From: Gymnorhina tibicen
Lineage: Eukaryota > Chordata > Aves > Passeriformes > Artamidae
Direction: 5' to 3'
Assembly (NCBI GenBank): GCA_013399875.1
Contig: VXAZ01000274.1
Coordinates: 102,128 to 166,127 of the forward strand
Length of the DNA stretch: 64,000 bases
The notes beneath the pieces are model-generated. The model did no database searches. It worked only from the letters and a program-made list of their open reading frames with translations, and was not told the DNA's origin. The position numbers were made by a program, and so were the translations under genes. Positions within the stretch are counted from its first letter, which is position 1; the number at the start of each line of letters is the position of its first letter. Positions 12,263-25,590 of this stretch are shown one piece after another.

Positions 12263-13975
12263 GTATTTTTCCCATGTGTCTAACTCAGGGTATGCAAGAA
12301 ACCGTAAATCCCTTTTAAAAGTGCTGTTGAGTGAGCTTTTTGGGGCCTTACACTGCTAAACCTATGGACAAGTTAAAATGGCAAGGTAAACAACTTACTT
12401 GACGTAAAAGGATAATATTAATAGTTTACAATTATACATATGTGGTAATATCCATGATTTCTAAACATCACCCCAATGCAATTCCTCCATACTTTGCATG
12501 AAGTCCACTGATTCAGGTGCCCCTGAACAGCAATACATGTTACCATGCATACTTTTCAACACAAGCAAGACAGAGCAGTCTCTCCAATATAATAGCTACA
12601 GCAATAGGCAAAGAAAACTCAGCATCCTATCAATACAGGAATGTTCATATATTAAGTATTTAATAGTTAATTTTTGGCTTGTTTGTACCATTGTGCCTTA
12701 AATTAAGGCAACCAGCAGAGCTACTCTATAAATGATCTTGTAAATATAGCTGGTTTTTTTTAATATTTATGTATTCCTGTGGTGTAATTGTAAAATAAAG
12801 TCCTTCGCTGTGGTGAATACACTCCAGGGGATGAAGATAAGGTAGTAGTGGGAAATCTAACTGTGAATTTCTTGACTTGTGTAAAATAATTGCGTATCAA
12901 TTTATACTTAATTCTGTAATTGTTTTAATTGAGAAAGACAAATTACTGGGGGAGAAAGTGCCTTTGAGCACACAATAAAAACAATAGATTTAAGTACTTA
13001 ATTTTGAAATGATGTCTCTGCTGGTTTTCACTGAAATTTCTGCCTAGGGAGACTACTGATGTTTTCAATCTGCTTTTTGAAAACTGAAGAAGTTTTCATC
13101 AATTATACCATAAAACTTGAGGAACTTTCATGGCTCTCCAATATAAAGTCAAGATATATGTTTGCAAGAAGGTGAGAAATTCAAAAGAAACTGCTGCTGA
13201 TATTTTTAAGCATAAGTGACATCTGCTTGGTGCTTCATTGCTATTTCGTTTAGCCTCTGGTAAGTTACCAAGCAAGCTATTAGGAAAAAGCAAACTATTA
13301 GAAAGAGAGAGGTGGCACAATTATGTGAACAAGCACTTTAAAAATCTTGTCATGTAATTTGCTCTCCCACTTGTCTTTTCTTCAGTGGAGAGAAAGGAAC
13401 AAGAGAAAAACCTTGCCTGAAACCTAGCACTCAGTTTTAACAGATAAAACTACGTTCATGGCAATAATTAATATTATAATGCAGGGTTACCTTCACTGTA
13501 CTTTCATTTATATACAGACTTAGTCCACACACTTTCTCCCCTATTACATCTAATGATGTTTCCACTGTGAACAAGTCCTCAAGTGGAAAAGTATCTATCC
13601 TGCAGGAAATACAGGGAAAAAATCATAACATAATTTTGAGAAATGAAGAATTACCCATCCCATAAGTTTATGAAGACCACAAAGAAACATGCTACTAAAT
13701 GCCTAGGGCACAAGGATTAATACTAATATAGTCTTTGCCAGCATCTTCAAAATTGTATTCTATCATGGATTATTTGGACTTTTTGAATAACACCATGATT
13801 TTTACATGGAAGAAGAAAAACAAAACAAAACAAACAAACATAAGCCACCCCAAAAAACCAACATTAAGTTAAATATGCATAAGAGCCATTTCACTAAACA
13901 GCTGCGTCACAGGAATATGTGAACAGAAAAGAAAATCTTGAGGAAGACATTTGAGAGTCAAAAAACCCCAAATGC
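12263..13975. other. Unique sequence, no gene recognised
   Basis: AT-rich DNA with A-rich runs such as 13815-13845 (AAAAC/AAAC units). No coding frame or repeat family is recognised. Confidence 0.45.
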
Positions 13976-14470
13976 TAATTTCTGACAACTTAAAACATGC
14001 CATGACGTGCTAATTAGTAATGCCAAAAGCAGATGGATGAAGCTGTGACAAGCTAATGTCACAGCCCTCACTTCATGGTATGGGCAAATAGCCACTCATA
14101 AACCTGTCCATTAGTCTTCCTTACATCCACCAACTTTTCATCCCTTCCCTGTAAGGCACCTTCAAAGACGAGTGCAAGCTCTTGATGACATTTATATGGA
14201 AAAAGACATTGTTTTTAACAGTAAAGTTCGTCCACAAAGAAAGATGGGCTGCCTACTTGGAAGAGGTGGCAAAGCACACTACAAAATGCTATGTCTTTTT
14301 AAAATAAAAGTATTTTACTATTAAATGAAAGAGCTTAATGTTTTAAAATAGTGACAAGTACCTTGTTGCACTTCGCTGTGTGTCACAATTGATCTTGTAT
14401 CTTAAAGTGATCACTTTGTATGAAAATTTTATGAAGAGAATAAAAGGGAGACTGGCTTTTAGAGAGGTTC
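13976..14470. promoter_or_regulatory. Conserved-element-like block, candidate enhancer
   Basis: Two adjoining patches (about 13980-14170 and 14330-14460) lack repeats and ORFs but are dense in factor-like words: GACGTG followed by CTAATTAGTAATG near 14004-14021, a TGACA/TGTCA dyad at 14042-14065, and a 14-bp perfect palindrome centred on GTGATCAC at 14404-14417. CpG sites kept in AT-rich DNA add to the impression of selection. No alignment was available, so this is an inference from texture. Confidence 0.3.
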
Positions 14471-15248
14471 TTTTACATTGGCTTGGGTTGTTTCCTTCAT
14501 TTAAATATGTTTTGTCTTTTATTTAACAGAGCCGTCTATACTTCTGAAATATGACAGTCACTGTGCAGAGTGATACTGTGTAACTGGCAACACTGAAAAG
14601 AATACTAATAGAGAAAAGAACATTTCTCACCAAAAATAAATAACTTCAAAAAACAATGAAGAAAAGGATGACTCGATAATGGGATAATGCTATACGCTAC
14701 ATCAAATCTGTTAATTGAAGGTTTGCCATGACCACTGAACAGCATTCACTGGAAATATCTTCAGACATTCAGACTGCTAAAAGTAGAAAATGATCAAGAG
14801 GAAAGAAAATTGTAAAGGAATGAAAATTAGTAGACTTTACATACTGAAATATAATGGTAGTGCTCACAGGCTAGAATGGCAGGCTAATTTTGCAAATTAG
14901 ACTGGTTAGTTAATTGTGCACTTCAGTGTGCCAAGCATTTTTGAATAATATTAAAAATGATCACAAGTTTGATAGGGAATAAAAATTATCTAAGAACTTA
15001 TTCCCTACCTTAAAGGCACACATACAAAAGACAAAGATGACAGAAGCTACCTATCAAACACAGACCTGTATTGTCTACATCACAAGTCATCTGTGGTTCA
15101 AATCTGACTGCAGGTTTAAAAATAAAAATAATTTTATTTTTAAGTGCTTTTATATCACATGATAGAATCTGACCTGTAAAAAATGAAAAGCAGCAAACAC
15201 GGGTATGACATTGAATAATGAGAAAATACCATTTTGGAAAAAAAATTA

Positions 15249-15280
15249 TAGATATATATGTATATGCACACATATATATA
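15249..15280. repeat. AT-rich dinucleotide microsatellite
   Basis: Interrupted TA run with an internal GCACACA segment. Low-complexity simple repeat. Confidence 0.8.
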
Positions 15281-16397
15281 ACATGTAGTATCCAGTATTG
15301 CAAAAATTAAACCACATTTATACATTACCTTGAATTTGATTTGAGTTACTTGCAAATGTAGCCTTCACAATGAGATACAAGCATGATTTCAAAGCATACT
15401 GCAAAATTTACTATCTTTGTTTTGAGACAAGTTGCCAGAGACAGAAAATATTTAATTCTTAGTGACTGGTATTTGGAAATGCTACAAAGAAAGATAATGA
15501 TATATTTAAAAGATGTTATTAAAGAATAACATATGCACCAAACCCACAGATTTTAAGCATTTTCTAAGTTACTTACAGTTAAACAACCCTGACATCTGCT
15601 CATTACTACAGAGAATGAAAGGCTGCTTTTCTGCAATGCCCTGTAGTACATAGAAAACTGTATTTCAAAACAAAGAACGGAGGAGAGCAAATTTCTGAAA
15701 AAAAACAGCATTTCAAGAAATGATGTAGCTGTGACCATTTAGGAACCTTCAAGATGGATAAACTAATCAGATCTGGATATAGCAAAATCAAAAAGGATTC
15801 CTAATGAATGCTGAAAACCTGCTTATAATTAACCAGGCAGGAAAATAACCACGCTGTAAGGATAGGCTTAATATGCCTGTCCATGTATGGCAGAAGACAT
15901 GAGATATTAGCAAAAGATGAGATATCAGCAAACTGCTCTAAATAAACCAATTCAAAATTTCAGACCACCAGAAGGTGGTTTCAGTGAAACTGAAAAAGAA
16001 TAATATTAAAAGAAAGAGCTTATCAACATGAATGCAAATAGCTTTTGGAAATCTTTTTCACAAGGTATAACTGAGGTCAACAGCTTAAAAGGATTAAGAA
16101 TATTAATGCAAATGCATAGAGATAATGAAGGAATGCAGAATTACAATAGCAACTTAATTTGTGTTTATTTCATGCAAGGAGATTTTCATCTTCTAAAACT
16201 ACAACAGTATAATTTCTGATAGTGTTGGAATGCCAACTTTTTTCTTTTCCTGTGTTGAACCAATGATATATGCACCAAAAAGAAAAAAACTGCTGAGAGT
16301 ATGCTTTGCAGTAAAAGGAACAAGATATGAACTGAACATGGAATAAAATAAATACATCACATGCCTATGAACTGCTAAGACTTCCAAATAGATTCCA

Positions 16398-16457
16398 ATG
16401 CAGAGATTCCTGGACAGGAAGAGACCGATGCAGAGATTCCTGAACAAGATACCTGAT
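16398..16457. repeat. 30-bp direct tandem duplication, about 1.6 copies
   Basis: ATGCAGAGATTCCTG starts at 16398 and again at 16428. The following bases (GACAGGA versus AACAAGA) still match in part. It is a small local duplication with no sign of transposition. Confidence 0.8.
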
Positions 16458-19400
16458 GTCTGTAATGTATGAGATCAGATTAAATTAAGCAGGGGGTCCC
16501 TCTCTGTCTTTAAAATCTATCAATATAATTAATTCTAGGTCTTTATAGATGCATATTGGAGGAAGACATCAAGGATTTTGCGTTCCCTACTCCGGCAACG
16601 TGTGGCATACATGTGACAGGGAACTAACCACCAATTTTCTCCCAATATTCATGGGCATGAGGAATTTACAGTAGGACTAAGTATTGGACATGATTCCTGG
16701 TCTAGCAAAAGGATTTTTCAGGACAGGGATGATAAGATGATCTAGGCAGTATTACAATCATCCCAGGAACCCAAACGATGACTGAATTGCCAGTTCATGT
16801 CCACTCAAGAACTATTGAGCTTGTTCCCCTCATTCTGCTGACTTCTAATAGCTGCAGCCAGCAGTCTATGTTGGAGTTGGATAGTACTGAGAGAATGACC
16901 TCAATATCAGTTAACAATCTGCTGTTAAAACACATTATATTTTATGCTGATTATTATAGAGTCATTTCCAAACTGGATATCTACACTAGGCTCTGAAGGT
17001 CAAGTTTTTCAAACACAATGATTTTCAAAAGCACCTTAATGGTTTCAAAGCACATGTACATTTTTAGGCATCTAGATAAAATAATTTAGTTTTCATTCTA
17101 GAAAAGAAAAAGTACATCATTATGCTCCAGAAAATGCATGCTAGTGCATAGGAAAAGAAAACAAACCAGGAAAATTACCACAGAGCACAAGATTGTGCTA
17201 TTTATGTATTTTATTCAAGCTAGTTACTCATGAAATCAAAAACTGTCTGCAACCTACTATAGGTTAAGGCTTGGGCTAAGGCCAAAGCTGATTTGTGGGG
17301 GGCGGGGAAGAATAAGTTTCAGAACGTTTATTTTTTAGTTTGAAGCTTTGTTTTGGTTTTAGGTTACCTGAAGTATTGTGAAGAACACAGTTTAAGATAC
17401 CAGAGATTAGTAAAACATTAAATAGTACATTAATTTAGTTTTAAGTGCATACAGTCCTTGCAGTCCCTAGTAAAAACAGTTCAACAGCAAACTAGAATAA
17501 CCTGACTTATGATTACTGTTTGTGTAACTCACTACATTCAGAATGGAAATACTTTGGGGAAGAAAAACGCTTACATAAAGTACTTATATAATTAATCCAG
17601 CATCCATTAAAGGCAAGCTCCCCACAGTGTATCATTCATTAGCATGTTGTCTAGCCTCCATCCTACATATATCAACTGCTAAGTTCCCAAAAATTTCCCC
17701 TTTAGGGATCTTTCAGACTAACTATGAAACCGTTACAAAGGTTTTCTTCATCACATTACAAGGCATTTTCAAGTAATTGTAGTATACATTCTGATACATA
17801 TTCTGATTACATTCCTTCAGTTTCACGACTTTCCTTACTCCCTGTGATTATTACCCATCAGAAATCACTTTACAAATCTGACTGAGGGCAGGAGGGGGCA
17901 GTCTGTGAATATTTCACATTCTTAAATTTACATTTAAACTTACATTTAGAGGGTGGAAAATTCAGATAAATTAGCCTAGAAGGCCATCTATTGTGTTTCT
18001 TGGATATGACTGTGACTCTTCAGGGACTTCCAGATCTGAAAAAATATAATCTTAACTAGATGGGTGGGGATAAGTACAGAGACACTTTGAATTCCTGTCA
18101 TAAACTCAGTTTAAAATGATATGTCACAGGAGACCTTTCCTTGGAATTTTTTCTGGTTTGTTTGTAACCATAGCAATTACTACTGCTTTTGGGAAGATAC
18201 TCATTGAATTGAAAATGCTAAAAAAATACCCTTTTTTTTTTAAATAGCTCTTACTATAAAGGGTAGGGCTGTATTCTACAATAGACATTTCCCAGGATGT
18301 AAGGTAACATGAAACAACCCTTCATCCATCTCTACCTGTGCAACACTGCTATCTACTATTAAAAGCTTAAATCAATTCAACCCACAAATACAGCATGGAG
18401 GTCTCAGCCAAATAAAAGCTACAGAAAATGTCAGAAGGCAGCATGAAGTCAGTGCTGATCAGTTAAGGATTTTTCTGCTTAACAATATGCAGGTTCCTTA
18501 GCAATGCATCATGTACAAATCTTTCTTGGCTTGCTGTGGAGAATCATAACGATCTGGTACAAACTCTTGACCTAACGTCAGCTAATACTGAGTGAACCCA
18601 TTTCCATCCTTTAACACCTGCTGATAAGATCTGATACTGTCATATATAAGGCAGAAGATGTGTCTTGTCTGAGAGGTGATGAGAGCTGAGGTATTCATCA
18701 GAAAAGATTGAGCTCTTGGTCAGACCTCTAACAAGCAAATATTGATGGGAAAATGTGTGTTCATTACTGGCTCGCTCATTTCTGAAGGACTAAAAGGAAC
18801 AGTACTTACTGGTGATTTTCAACATTCTCAGGCAGTCACCAAGTAGACTGATCAGAAACATTTTAAGTACCATAAATCCCTGCTTCAAAAAAGGCACATC
18901 TCGCTGACGTTGCCCTCTCTAGCACATAATACTGAACTAACAGCACCATGCAATCAAAAATCTACTCGTTAAAATAATATGCTGCACACGCTTGCTCTTT
19001 TGGTGTGGAAGAAAAGAAATAATAGACGATCATATACAGTGATGCACAAATGAAAGCTACCTGCATAATATAGGGATAAATGACATACAAAATTTAATCT
19101 TCCTACTATTTTAATGCCTCTCCTCCAGTATCTCTGAAAATTACCAATCTTCCCCCTCAGAAATAACAAGTGTATTAATGGATGAACCATCTTTTATGAG
19201 ACTGCTATAGTAAAAGTACAGAGCATGGCATAGGCACCGGCTCTGGAGCTTCCCATAGCTCCTGAAAAACAAATTTTAATATCAAAAATTTAATCTTTTG
19301 AATAAATAGCTTTTTTCTATAGGAAAAATCATGTAATCTGACAAACTACAAGAAAGGAAAAAGGGTAATCTATGTCTTTCTTTAAAAAACAAATTAAAGG

Positions 19401-19930
19401 ATTATACATACTGAGTCTAATTTATTTTCTAATGTAAGAATAAAAAATCCCATTTGAAAAATGTTGGTCAGTCAAGGGAAGCAACTCAAGGACACACTGA
19501 TTTCAAGAAAACTTCCACCAAGAAAGATTTACTTTGACTTACTGGTCAAAGGCAACTGGAGAGGGGCAAAGAATGGGTGTTTCCTTTTTGAATGGAAAGA
19601 CTGGCAAATCCAGAGGCTGAAAGGCTTAGAGGGAAGATTTTCTGTCCAATTTACTAGTCTATGTATTGGCCTTTGAGGTAAGTTTACAGCTAGGCAATGT
19701 TTTTTTCAGTTGAAATGACCAGTCATGCAATAATATTTAAGTATTTCAATCAAAAGTAATGAAGAAAATGCATTGGTGTTGCAGAGTAAACAGATTCCTT
19801 GTACGGCAAATAAAAAAGAAGGGCAGAGGAGTCGCGAGATCTGGATTAGAGAGATTTGCTCTACTTTACTTATCAACACAATTCAAATAACAAGAGTTTG
19901 ACAACTTGCCTGTCCTCAAACTAAAAATGT

Positions 19931-19947
19931 AAATAATAATAATAATA
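19931..19947. repeat. AAT trinucleotide run
   Basis: Five to six AAT units. Simple repeat. Confidence 0.85.
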
Positions 19948-20130
19948 TCAGTAAAACCTAAGTCAGACACAGCTAGAAAGTGAGGATTGTATGTATGGAG
20001 GAAATTACTGTGCATCATGAACCAAGACAGAAGGTAGAACAGCTGATCTTCTTTTCCAACTAAGAATATGCTACCCTATGCCCCGAAGAACTGAAAATCA
20101 AGATTGGAAGAACTCATTAGCTCTCAACTT

Positions 20131-20330
20131 AGCTGTGTTTCCCCTGATCTGATGGCCGTCTTGTCTAACACAGCAGAGAGCTTCCAGCTATTGCCAGCCT
20201 TAAGTGCTGTTCATGAACCCTTGTTTCCTTTCCCTCCAAGACTTCTCTCTTGCACATGCTTTGTCACTCTGATAAGCTAAAGCCCAGGAATGGCGCTATA
20301 AAAAGCTTTGTGAGTTTTGTTCCTGTCTCC
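20131..20330. promoter_or_regulatory. Conserved-element-like block
   Basis: GC content is raised compared with its surroundings, with scattered CpG (GGCCGTC, GGCGCTATAAAAAG). The latter contains a TATA-like word at about 20295-20300. No ORF and no repeat. It may be a conserved element or a weak promoter; I cannot tell which from a single sequence. Confidence 0.25.
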
Positions 20331-20606
20331 CACCACCCTGCACCTCCCCAACACATTTGCCAAAGTTAATCACAGTGTTGAGCAAGCAAAAGTAATTTAT
20401 CCTTCGACAAGACCTTTTTTAGAACTACACAATCATAACCTCACTTCTCAAACTAAAATTAAGATGCAAACAGTACCGTAAGAATGCACTTTTCAAGAGC
20501 AGGTTATAGAAAAATCTGTCCATCTAAATATTGTGGGAACCTTATTTAGGTTTACAATAACCTTAAGGGTTTACAATACTGAATACTTATTTAGCTTTAT
20601 TTTCAG

Positions 20607-20687
20607 ATTTGCTTGACCCAGGTTCTGTTACCCTCCCAGTCAAAGTGCAAGACTTAACTTATGTTCTTGATGCTCTAAAACCAGAAA
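20607..20687 (+). other. Exon-like 81-base segment with strong splice sites
   Basis: The acceptor is CTTTATTTTCAG and the donor is GAAA|GTAAGTTC, both close to consensus. The length is a multiple of three with phase 1 on both sides, so it could be skipped without a frameshift. Its open frame reads LLDPGSVTLPVKVQDLTY and then VLDALKPE, well mixed and not low-complexity. I do not recognise the protein and see no partner exon within several kb. It is the best single isolated exon candidate in the left half of the window. Confidence 0.25.
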
Positions 20688-23600
20688 GTAAGTTCTTTCA
20701 AATAAAAGATTACATATTCAAGATTTTTACCTCAAACTATATATTGGAATTGAGAATTATGTCTGTGTATACAGTTTTTTCTTTAAATCTTTTTCTAGTA
20801 TATATTTATTAATAAAATAGTCTTAACGTCTATCCCATCCATGCTTCCTCCTCGCTAGTTTAAAGCAGAAATCGGTAGTGAACTTGAAAAAACGCAGCAG
20901 AACAACATTTACTCGGATAATAACTTTCTGCTAAGGTAATTTACATTAACCCTGAATGGCTAAGTATCTTACGTCAGCCTCCTGAAGAGCTATGCTGCCA
21001 TCTTTTGGTGTTGAAAATACACTTCAGCTGTTTAAGAGCTTCGGAAAGCTAATGTTCTATTTCAAACCAACTTTCCTACGTTTATGTATCATTCAAGACA
21101 ATAACTCTCCTCCCCTTTCTCGTTGAGGCTAAGTACATAAGTAATTTGGATAGAATAATTTCTACAATACATCAACAATGAAAGTGTCACAACATTTAAC
21201 ACTCGCATGAAGGTTGTCTCGCTCAGCTTGTCCACATTTACATGTGTACAGTCAAGGCATTTTTTTTTCTTATAGATGTGATCATGTCCAGATACTTTCA
21301 GTACTAAGGTATAATGAAAAGGTCATTGTGAAACAGGTGAATAATCACAGCAATCAGTCAAACAAATATATGCACATAAGAATAAGCGTTTAATAAAAAT
21401 GAGGCATCAACATAAGTTATTTCAGCAGTTGTTAACTGCTCACCAAGGAAAGTATGCAGCCAGGGAGCTCCTACCTAATTCACCCTTCCATGATAACCCT
21501 GCAGTGCCTGTGCATCCATCAATACTTATAAATTCTGTGAATTTCAGTAAATTCAGTAAATTCCTGATACTGGCTGCCATATTCTTCATGCTAACAATTA
21601 TCTGATGGATAAAGATTCAGTGACATATTTGAAATTAGTAACCGCTTTAAAAAAAAAGGAAATTGAGGTTGTTATTTCTTGTATTGGTAGAGCAACCCAT
21701 TTTCCATGTCTTGCCTTGGTCTGTTTTTTTGTTTTTTTTTAAATCAGACCAGATGCACTCAGAGAGAGCAAGACCAGCAGCTGGCAGCAGGGATCCCAGA
21801 ACACTTAGGAAACATGGAAGCTACATGCTCAGTTCTTCTCTTTCTTAGAATCAATATGTTCTTAAAATCTAATTTTAGGACACAAAATAAACATTATGCA
21901 TTATTCCTGAGCAACTAAGATGCCTGATTACTTGCAGTCACCATTGCTAAAGAAAACACTGGAAAATATTTCCAACTTAATAGATTTTTCTTTTGGCTTT
22001 AGTAATGTCATTTGTTGGAACCAAAACCATTATACATCATTCAAGATAATTAGACTTTGAATTCCAAACTTGACTTTACAAGGCTGTGTTGTTCTATTTA
22101 AGTTACGTTTCCAATAGGAGCAAAATTTTTGTCTGTATTTTCTTTTCTTACTTGTGACATGCACTGCAAGAAGTTAATGCTGGATACACTGGAGACTCCA
22201 GTGCTTTTTAGTGATGGCAGTCATCCTCTACTAACTCACCACTGTCTAAACACACTGTACTTCATATTGTAGAATGTTCTGGTCCTAGTCTGCCATGGTT
22301 AGCCTAAAAAATGGTAACTCCGAAGATTTTACTTGGGGATGAAGTTCTGGTGGGGATGAACTTCACTACCCCCTGCCCAGTGGGTGCATCTGCTCTTCTC
22401 CTCTTAGCTCTGATCAGTATCTACTCTCTTCTCCCTCTATACAAAGATTCTAAAAGGAGTAGAGAAATTTTGAAAACAAAAACCAACCTGTCTCTTTCAC
22501 ACAAGTGTTGAGTGATACTTGTGTGCATAAACTGAACAGGAACCGAAATCCCAGAATGGAAGGTTCAGCTTTGAAAAGCTGAGCTATCAGCACAGCTCAA
22601 CAAGGGATGGAGGGGAAGCCTGGAAGGAAGGTGGTGAGGCCTGTATCAAAACAAGAAACACTATAATATGTATTCCAGGATCCCCACATAAGAAGATAAC
22701 ATTTATTTGTTTCTGCTCTCCTTACAGCTGATAACCAATGTTGTACATAAGATGTACACATTATTTCGCTGATGTAGACCTGCTCAGCTGCTGTGCGCCC
22801 AACTAGTTTTAATAAGATCATGCAAGTCTGGGTATAAACACTTGAAGAGGAACATGCAATCAGACACACAAAATGTAAGGGCGTTTAATGACATTTTGGT
22901 AGCGTATTTTCTCAACCTTGGGAGGCAAGGGTTCTTTAAAGCCATTTTTCACTCTTTGAATGTACACACTGCAAGTTATTATTACAAAGCAAGACAGGGG
23001 AATCTTATTTGATACACTTCATTGTGCTTTATATTAAAATTCAAGAATTCGAAGCCTTTTTAATGCATAGAAATGTGAAAGAATTTACATCTTCTACTTA
23101 GTAATCAGCCATGTTATTGTCTGTTACCCTTAGCTGAATCTCATGTCAGAAGCAATACCCTTATCAATGAATCATTGGGGATGAAACCAGCAGTTTTTAC
23201 TCATGCAAAACTACCACTGACTCCAATGTCTAGAAATTGCTGCACAAGAAATATGCAAAGCTACACAATTATCTAAGACCTTTGCCAAAATTATGCCCAA
23301 GAAGCATACTTACTTCTTTTTTAATATACATGATAACAATCTCACTATTTTTAAACACATTTAAGATATTAAATCCTTTGTTATCAATATTAAAGGGATC
23401 TTTGCTTAAGTAAAATTGATCTCTTCATACTGACTTTCTAATCCCATTTAAGTACTTTCTTCAATGAGCTTTCTATTCTTAGACTTTTATGAGATAATAA
23501 TTGATACCACCACAGCATTTGGCACAGTACAGCATCATTTCCCCAGAAATCATCATCTTGAAAGAAGGAAAGAACTGGCTTAATTTACAGCAGACTGGAA

Positions 23601-25190
23601 CTGAAGGATACAGGTATAGCAGCACCTGAGAAATATAAATAATTACTTTTTGTTTCGTGTCTCATTCTAGGAAGTGCTATTAGTCCTCCATTATTTATAC
23701 TATTTAGGTTTTTTTAGACAAGTATTTTCCTGCAGCTGAAAAAATTGCAAATCCTGGCCACAGGAACAAGAAAGAGGCATGTAACACACAGAAATCACCA
23801 AAATAAGAAGAGCTTAGAAGGCCAAGACACACGTTCCAACCCATGGAAGAAGAAAGGATGGTCACTGTTACTGATGTAGGCATGCTTCTTTTTTAGTCAG
23901 GTCAAGGGATGTTTTATTTCCAAAAAAGCTTTTAAAAGAACAGATCAAATGGACATATTTTCAAAGCAATGTATGTGGAGGATTAAGGGAGACCATGGAG
24001 CTTTGAAAATGTTCCTAACTCACAGATTCTATTTCTGATACAATGATTTTATTTTCTTCTTTTTCATGTCTGAGCCTTCCTTCTCCCTGTTGTTCCAACC
24101 CTTCTTTATCTGGATTCTCTTGCTGTACATTTTTCTCCCCTGCACCAATTTGGAGTTACTCATGTCCCTGTTGCCTCTTTTCTCTCTGTTTAATCTATCC
24201 ACTGGCAGCCATGCTGTACTTCTTAAATTGTCTGTGTTGTTCAGCATTTAAAAGCACGTCCAGATTCATGTTTCATACAGGGGGGTCCAGTAGCTGGAAC
24301 CAAAATGAAATCCCCCTGAGAAGGTCAGATATTTCAAAACTAGTTTATCTCTAGTGACTTCCATATACTCTGCATGGTGGCTTCAGCTGGCTGTCACAGT
24401 ACAAGTTGTTAGCTCTGAACATCATCACAACAAAGGAATGCAACAGAGATTTTTTTTTTTTCCTACTGTGGTAAAAAGAATACATCTCAGTTGTATTTTG
24501 GAAACTTCATAAAGCAAGTAGAAAAATTCCCACTACTAGTAATCTTTCAGGTTTGTTTGCTGGCTGGCAAGGACCAGGCTTTTGGTTTAAGTTTCTGTTG
24601 TTATCTATACATGTCACATGGAATGTTGACTCAAGCTATTTTTTAAACTTCTGAAAGTTATTTCTAGAGTTAATTATCATGCTCAAGTGGCCAAACACAA
24701 AAGCATCAGAATTAGAATCTCAGCAAAGCTTTGTATGTATAAATGTGTTAGGCTTGAAGGTTGCTTCAAAACTACATGACAGAATGGCAAGGCATCCAGC
24801 ATCCTAGACTGTGATCTCTCAGTTGAGAAAGTTTCTTCTCTTCCTGAGCATTTTGGGAGAGACAATGACTCCCTCTGCACTTCAAAAAATTACATTTCCT
24901 CACAGCAGAAACCAAGGTGAAAGGATGAACGAGCTGGAGCAGGGAGAATTTAAATCAAGCACTAACCTCTATTTCAAAGAGCTTTTAAATCAAAATAGTT
25001 GCAGTGCAAAATGGTGCTTTGCATAAACCTTTGGTGAACATCCAATCTGAATATTTCAGTATGTTGCCTACCCATAAAGAAATGGGTAAATTGAAGCTTT
25101 CACAGTAGTTTTAATTCAAATGTTTCATGCCACATTTTCTAAAGGCTAGACTGCACAGCAAGGTTAGTCAGTGCATTTTTTCCTCTTCCT
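20688..25190. other. Unique sequence, no gene recognised
   Basis: No recognisable exon or repeat family. Open frames at 22311-22511 (minus-like composition, hydrophobic middle) and 24043-24354 (pyrimidine-rich strand read as Ser/Leu/Phe/Cys) are compositional artefacts. Confidence 0.45.
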
Positions 25191-25590
25191 GCAACAGGCA
25201 AAGTATATTATGACTAAGCTATGCAATTAATGGTCATTGTAATCACGTTACCTCAAAAGCAGGGGTTCTTAAAGCGCTTCAATTTATCTTGCACTCAAAA
25301 GAGTGGCTGGACTATTTCGCCTCACTGAACCCAAACACACTTGACACTTATCACTGGGGGCTTTCTCAAAGGCTGGTGGGTGGAGAGAGGGGGATTGCCT
25401 GCTGTGATCTATCACGCTGTAATTAAGTACTCATGCTCCATCCACAGGGGTTTTAACTCACCATACCTATGCTTTCTGTTTTAAAACTCTGGACGACGTG
25501 TCAGAGCACTGCTTTGTCAGCATCTCAGCTGACAGGATCATATTATAATTGGCAAGAACAATCTCTGGGCTGCTCAGTCCTTTACCTTTC
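25191..25590. promoter_or_regulatory. Strong conserved-element-like block, candidate enhancer
   Basis: This 400-base block has no ORF or repeat but carries CpG-containing, factor-like words spaced through AT-rich DNA: GCAATTAATGG, AATCACGTTACC, AAAGCGCTTCAATTT, TTATCACTGGGGGC, ATCACGCTGTAATTAAG, and GACGACGTGTCAG. Homeodomain (TAATTA/ATTAA) and E-box-like words sit close together. In my experience of vertebrate loci this texture is typical of developmental enhancers kept from fish or reptile to mammal, but only an alignment can show it. Confidence 0.38.

Larger units (their letters stand above)
14471..20130. other. Long unique AT-rich stretch, no gene seen
   Basis: I see no exon with family resemblance and no transposon. 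It holds a TA/CA-rich microsatellite (15249-15280), a short 30-bp tandem duplication (16398-16457), a GC patch with G runs at 17296-17307 and an AAT run (19931-19947). Confidence 0.45.
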
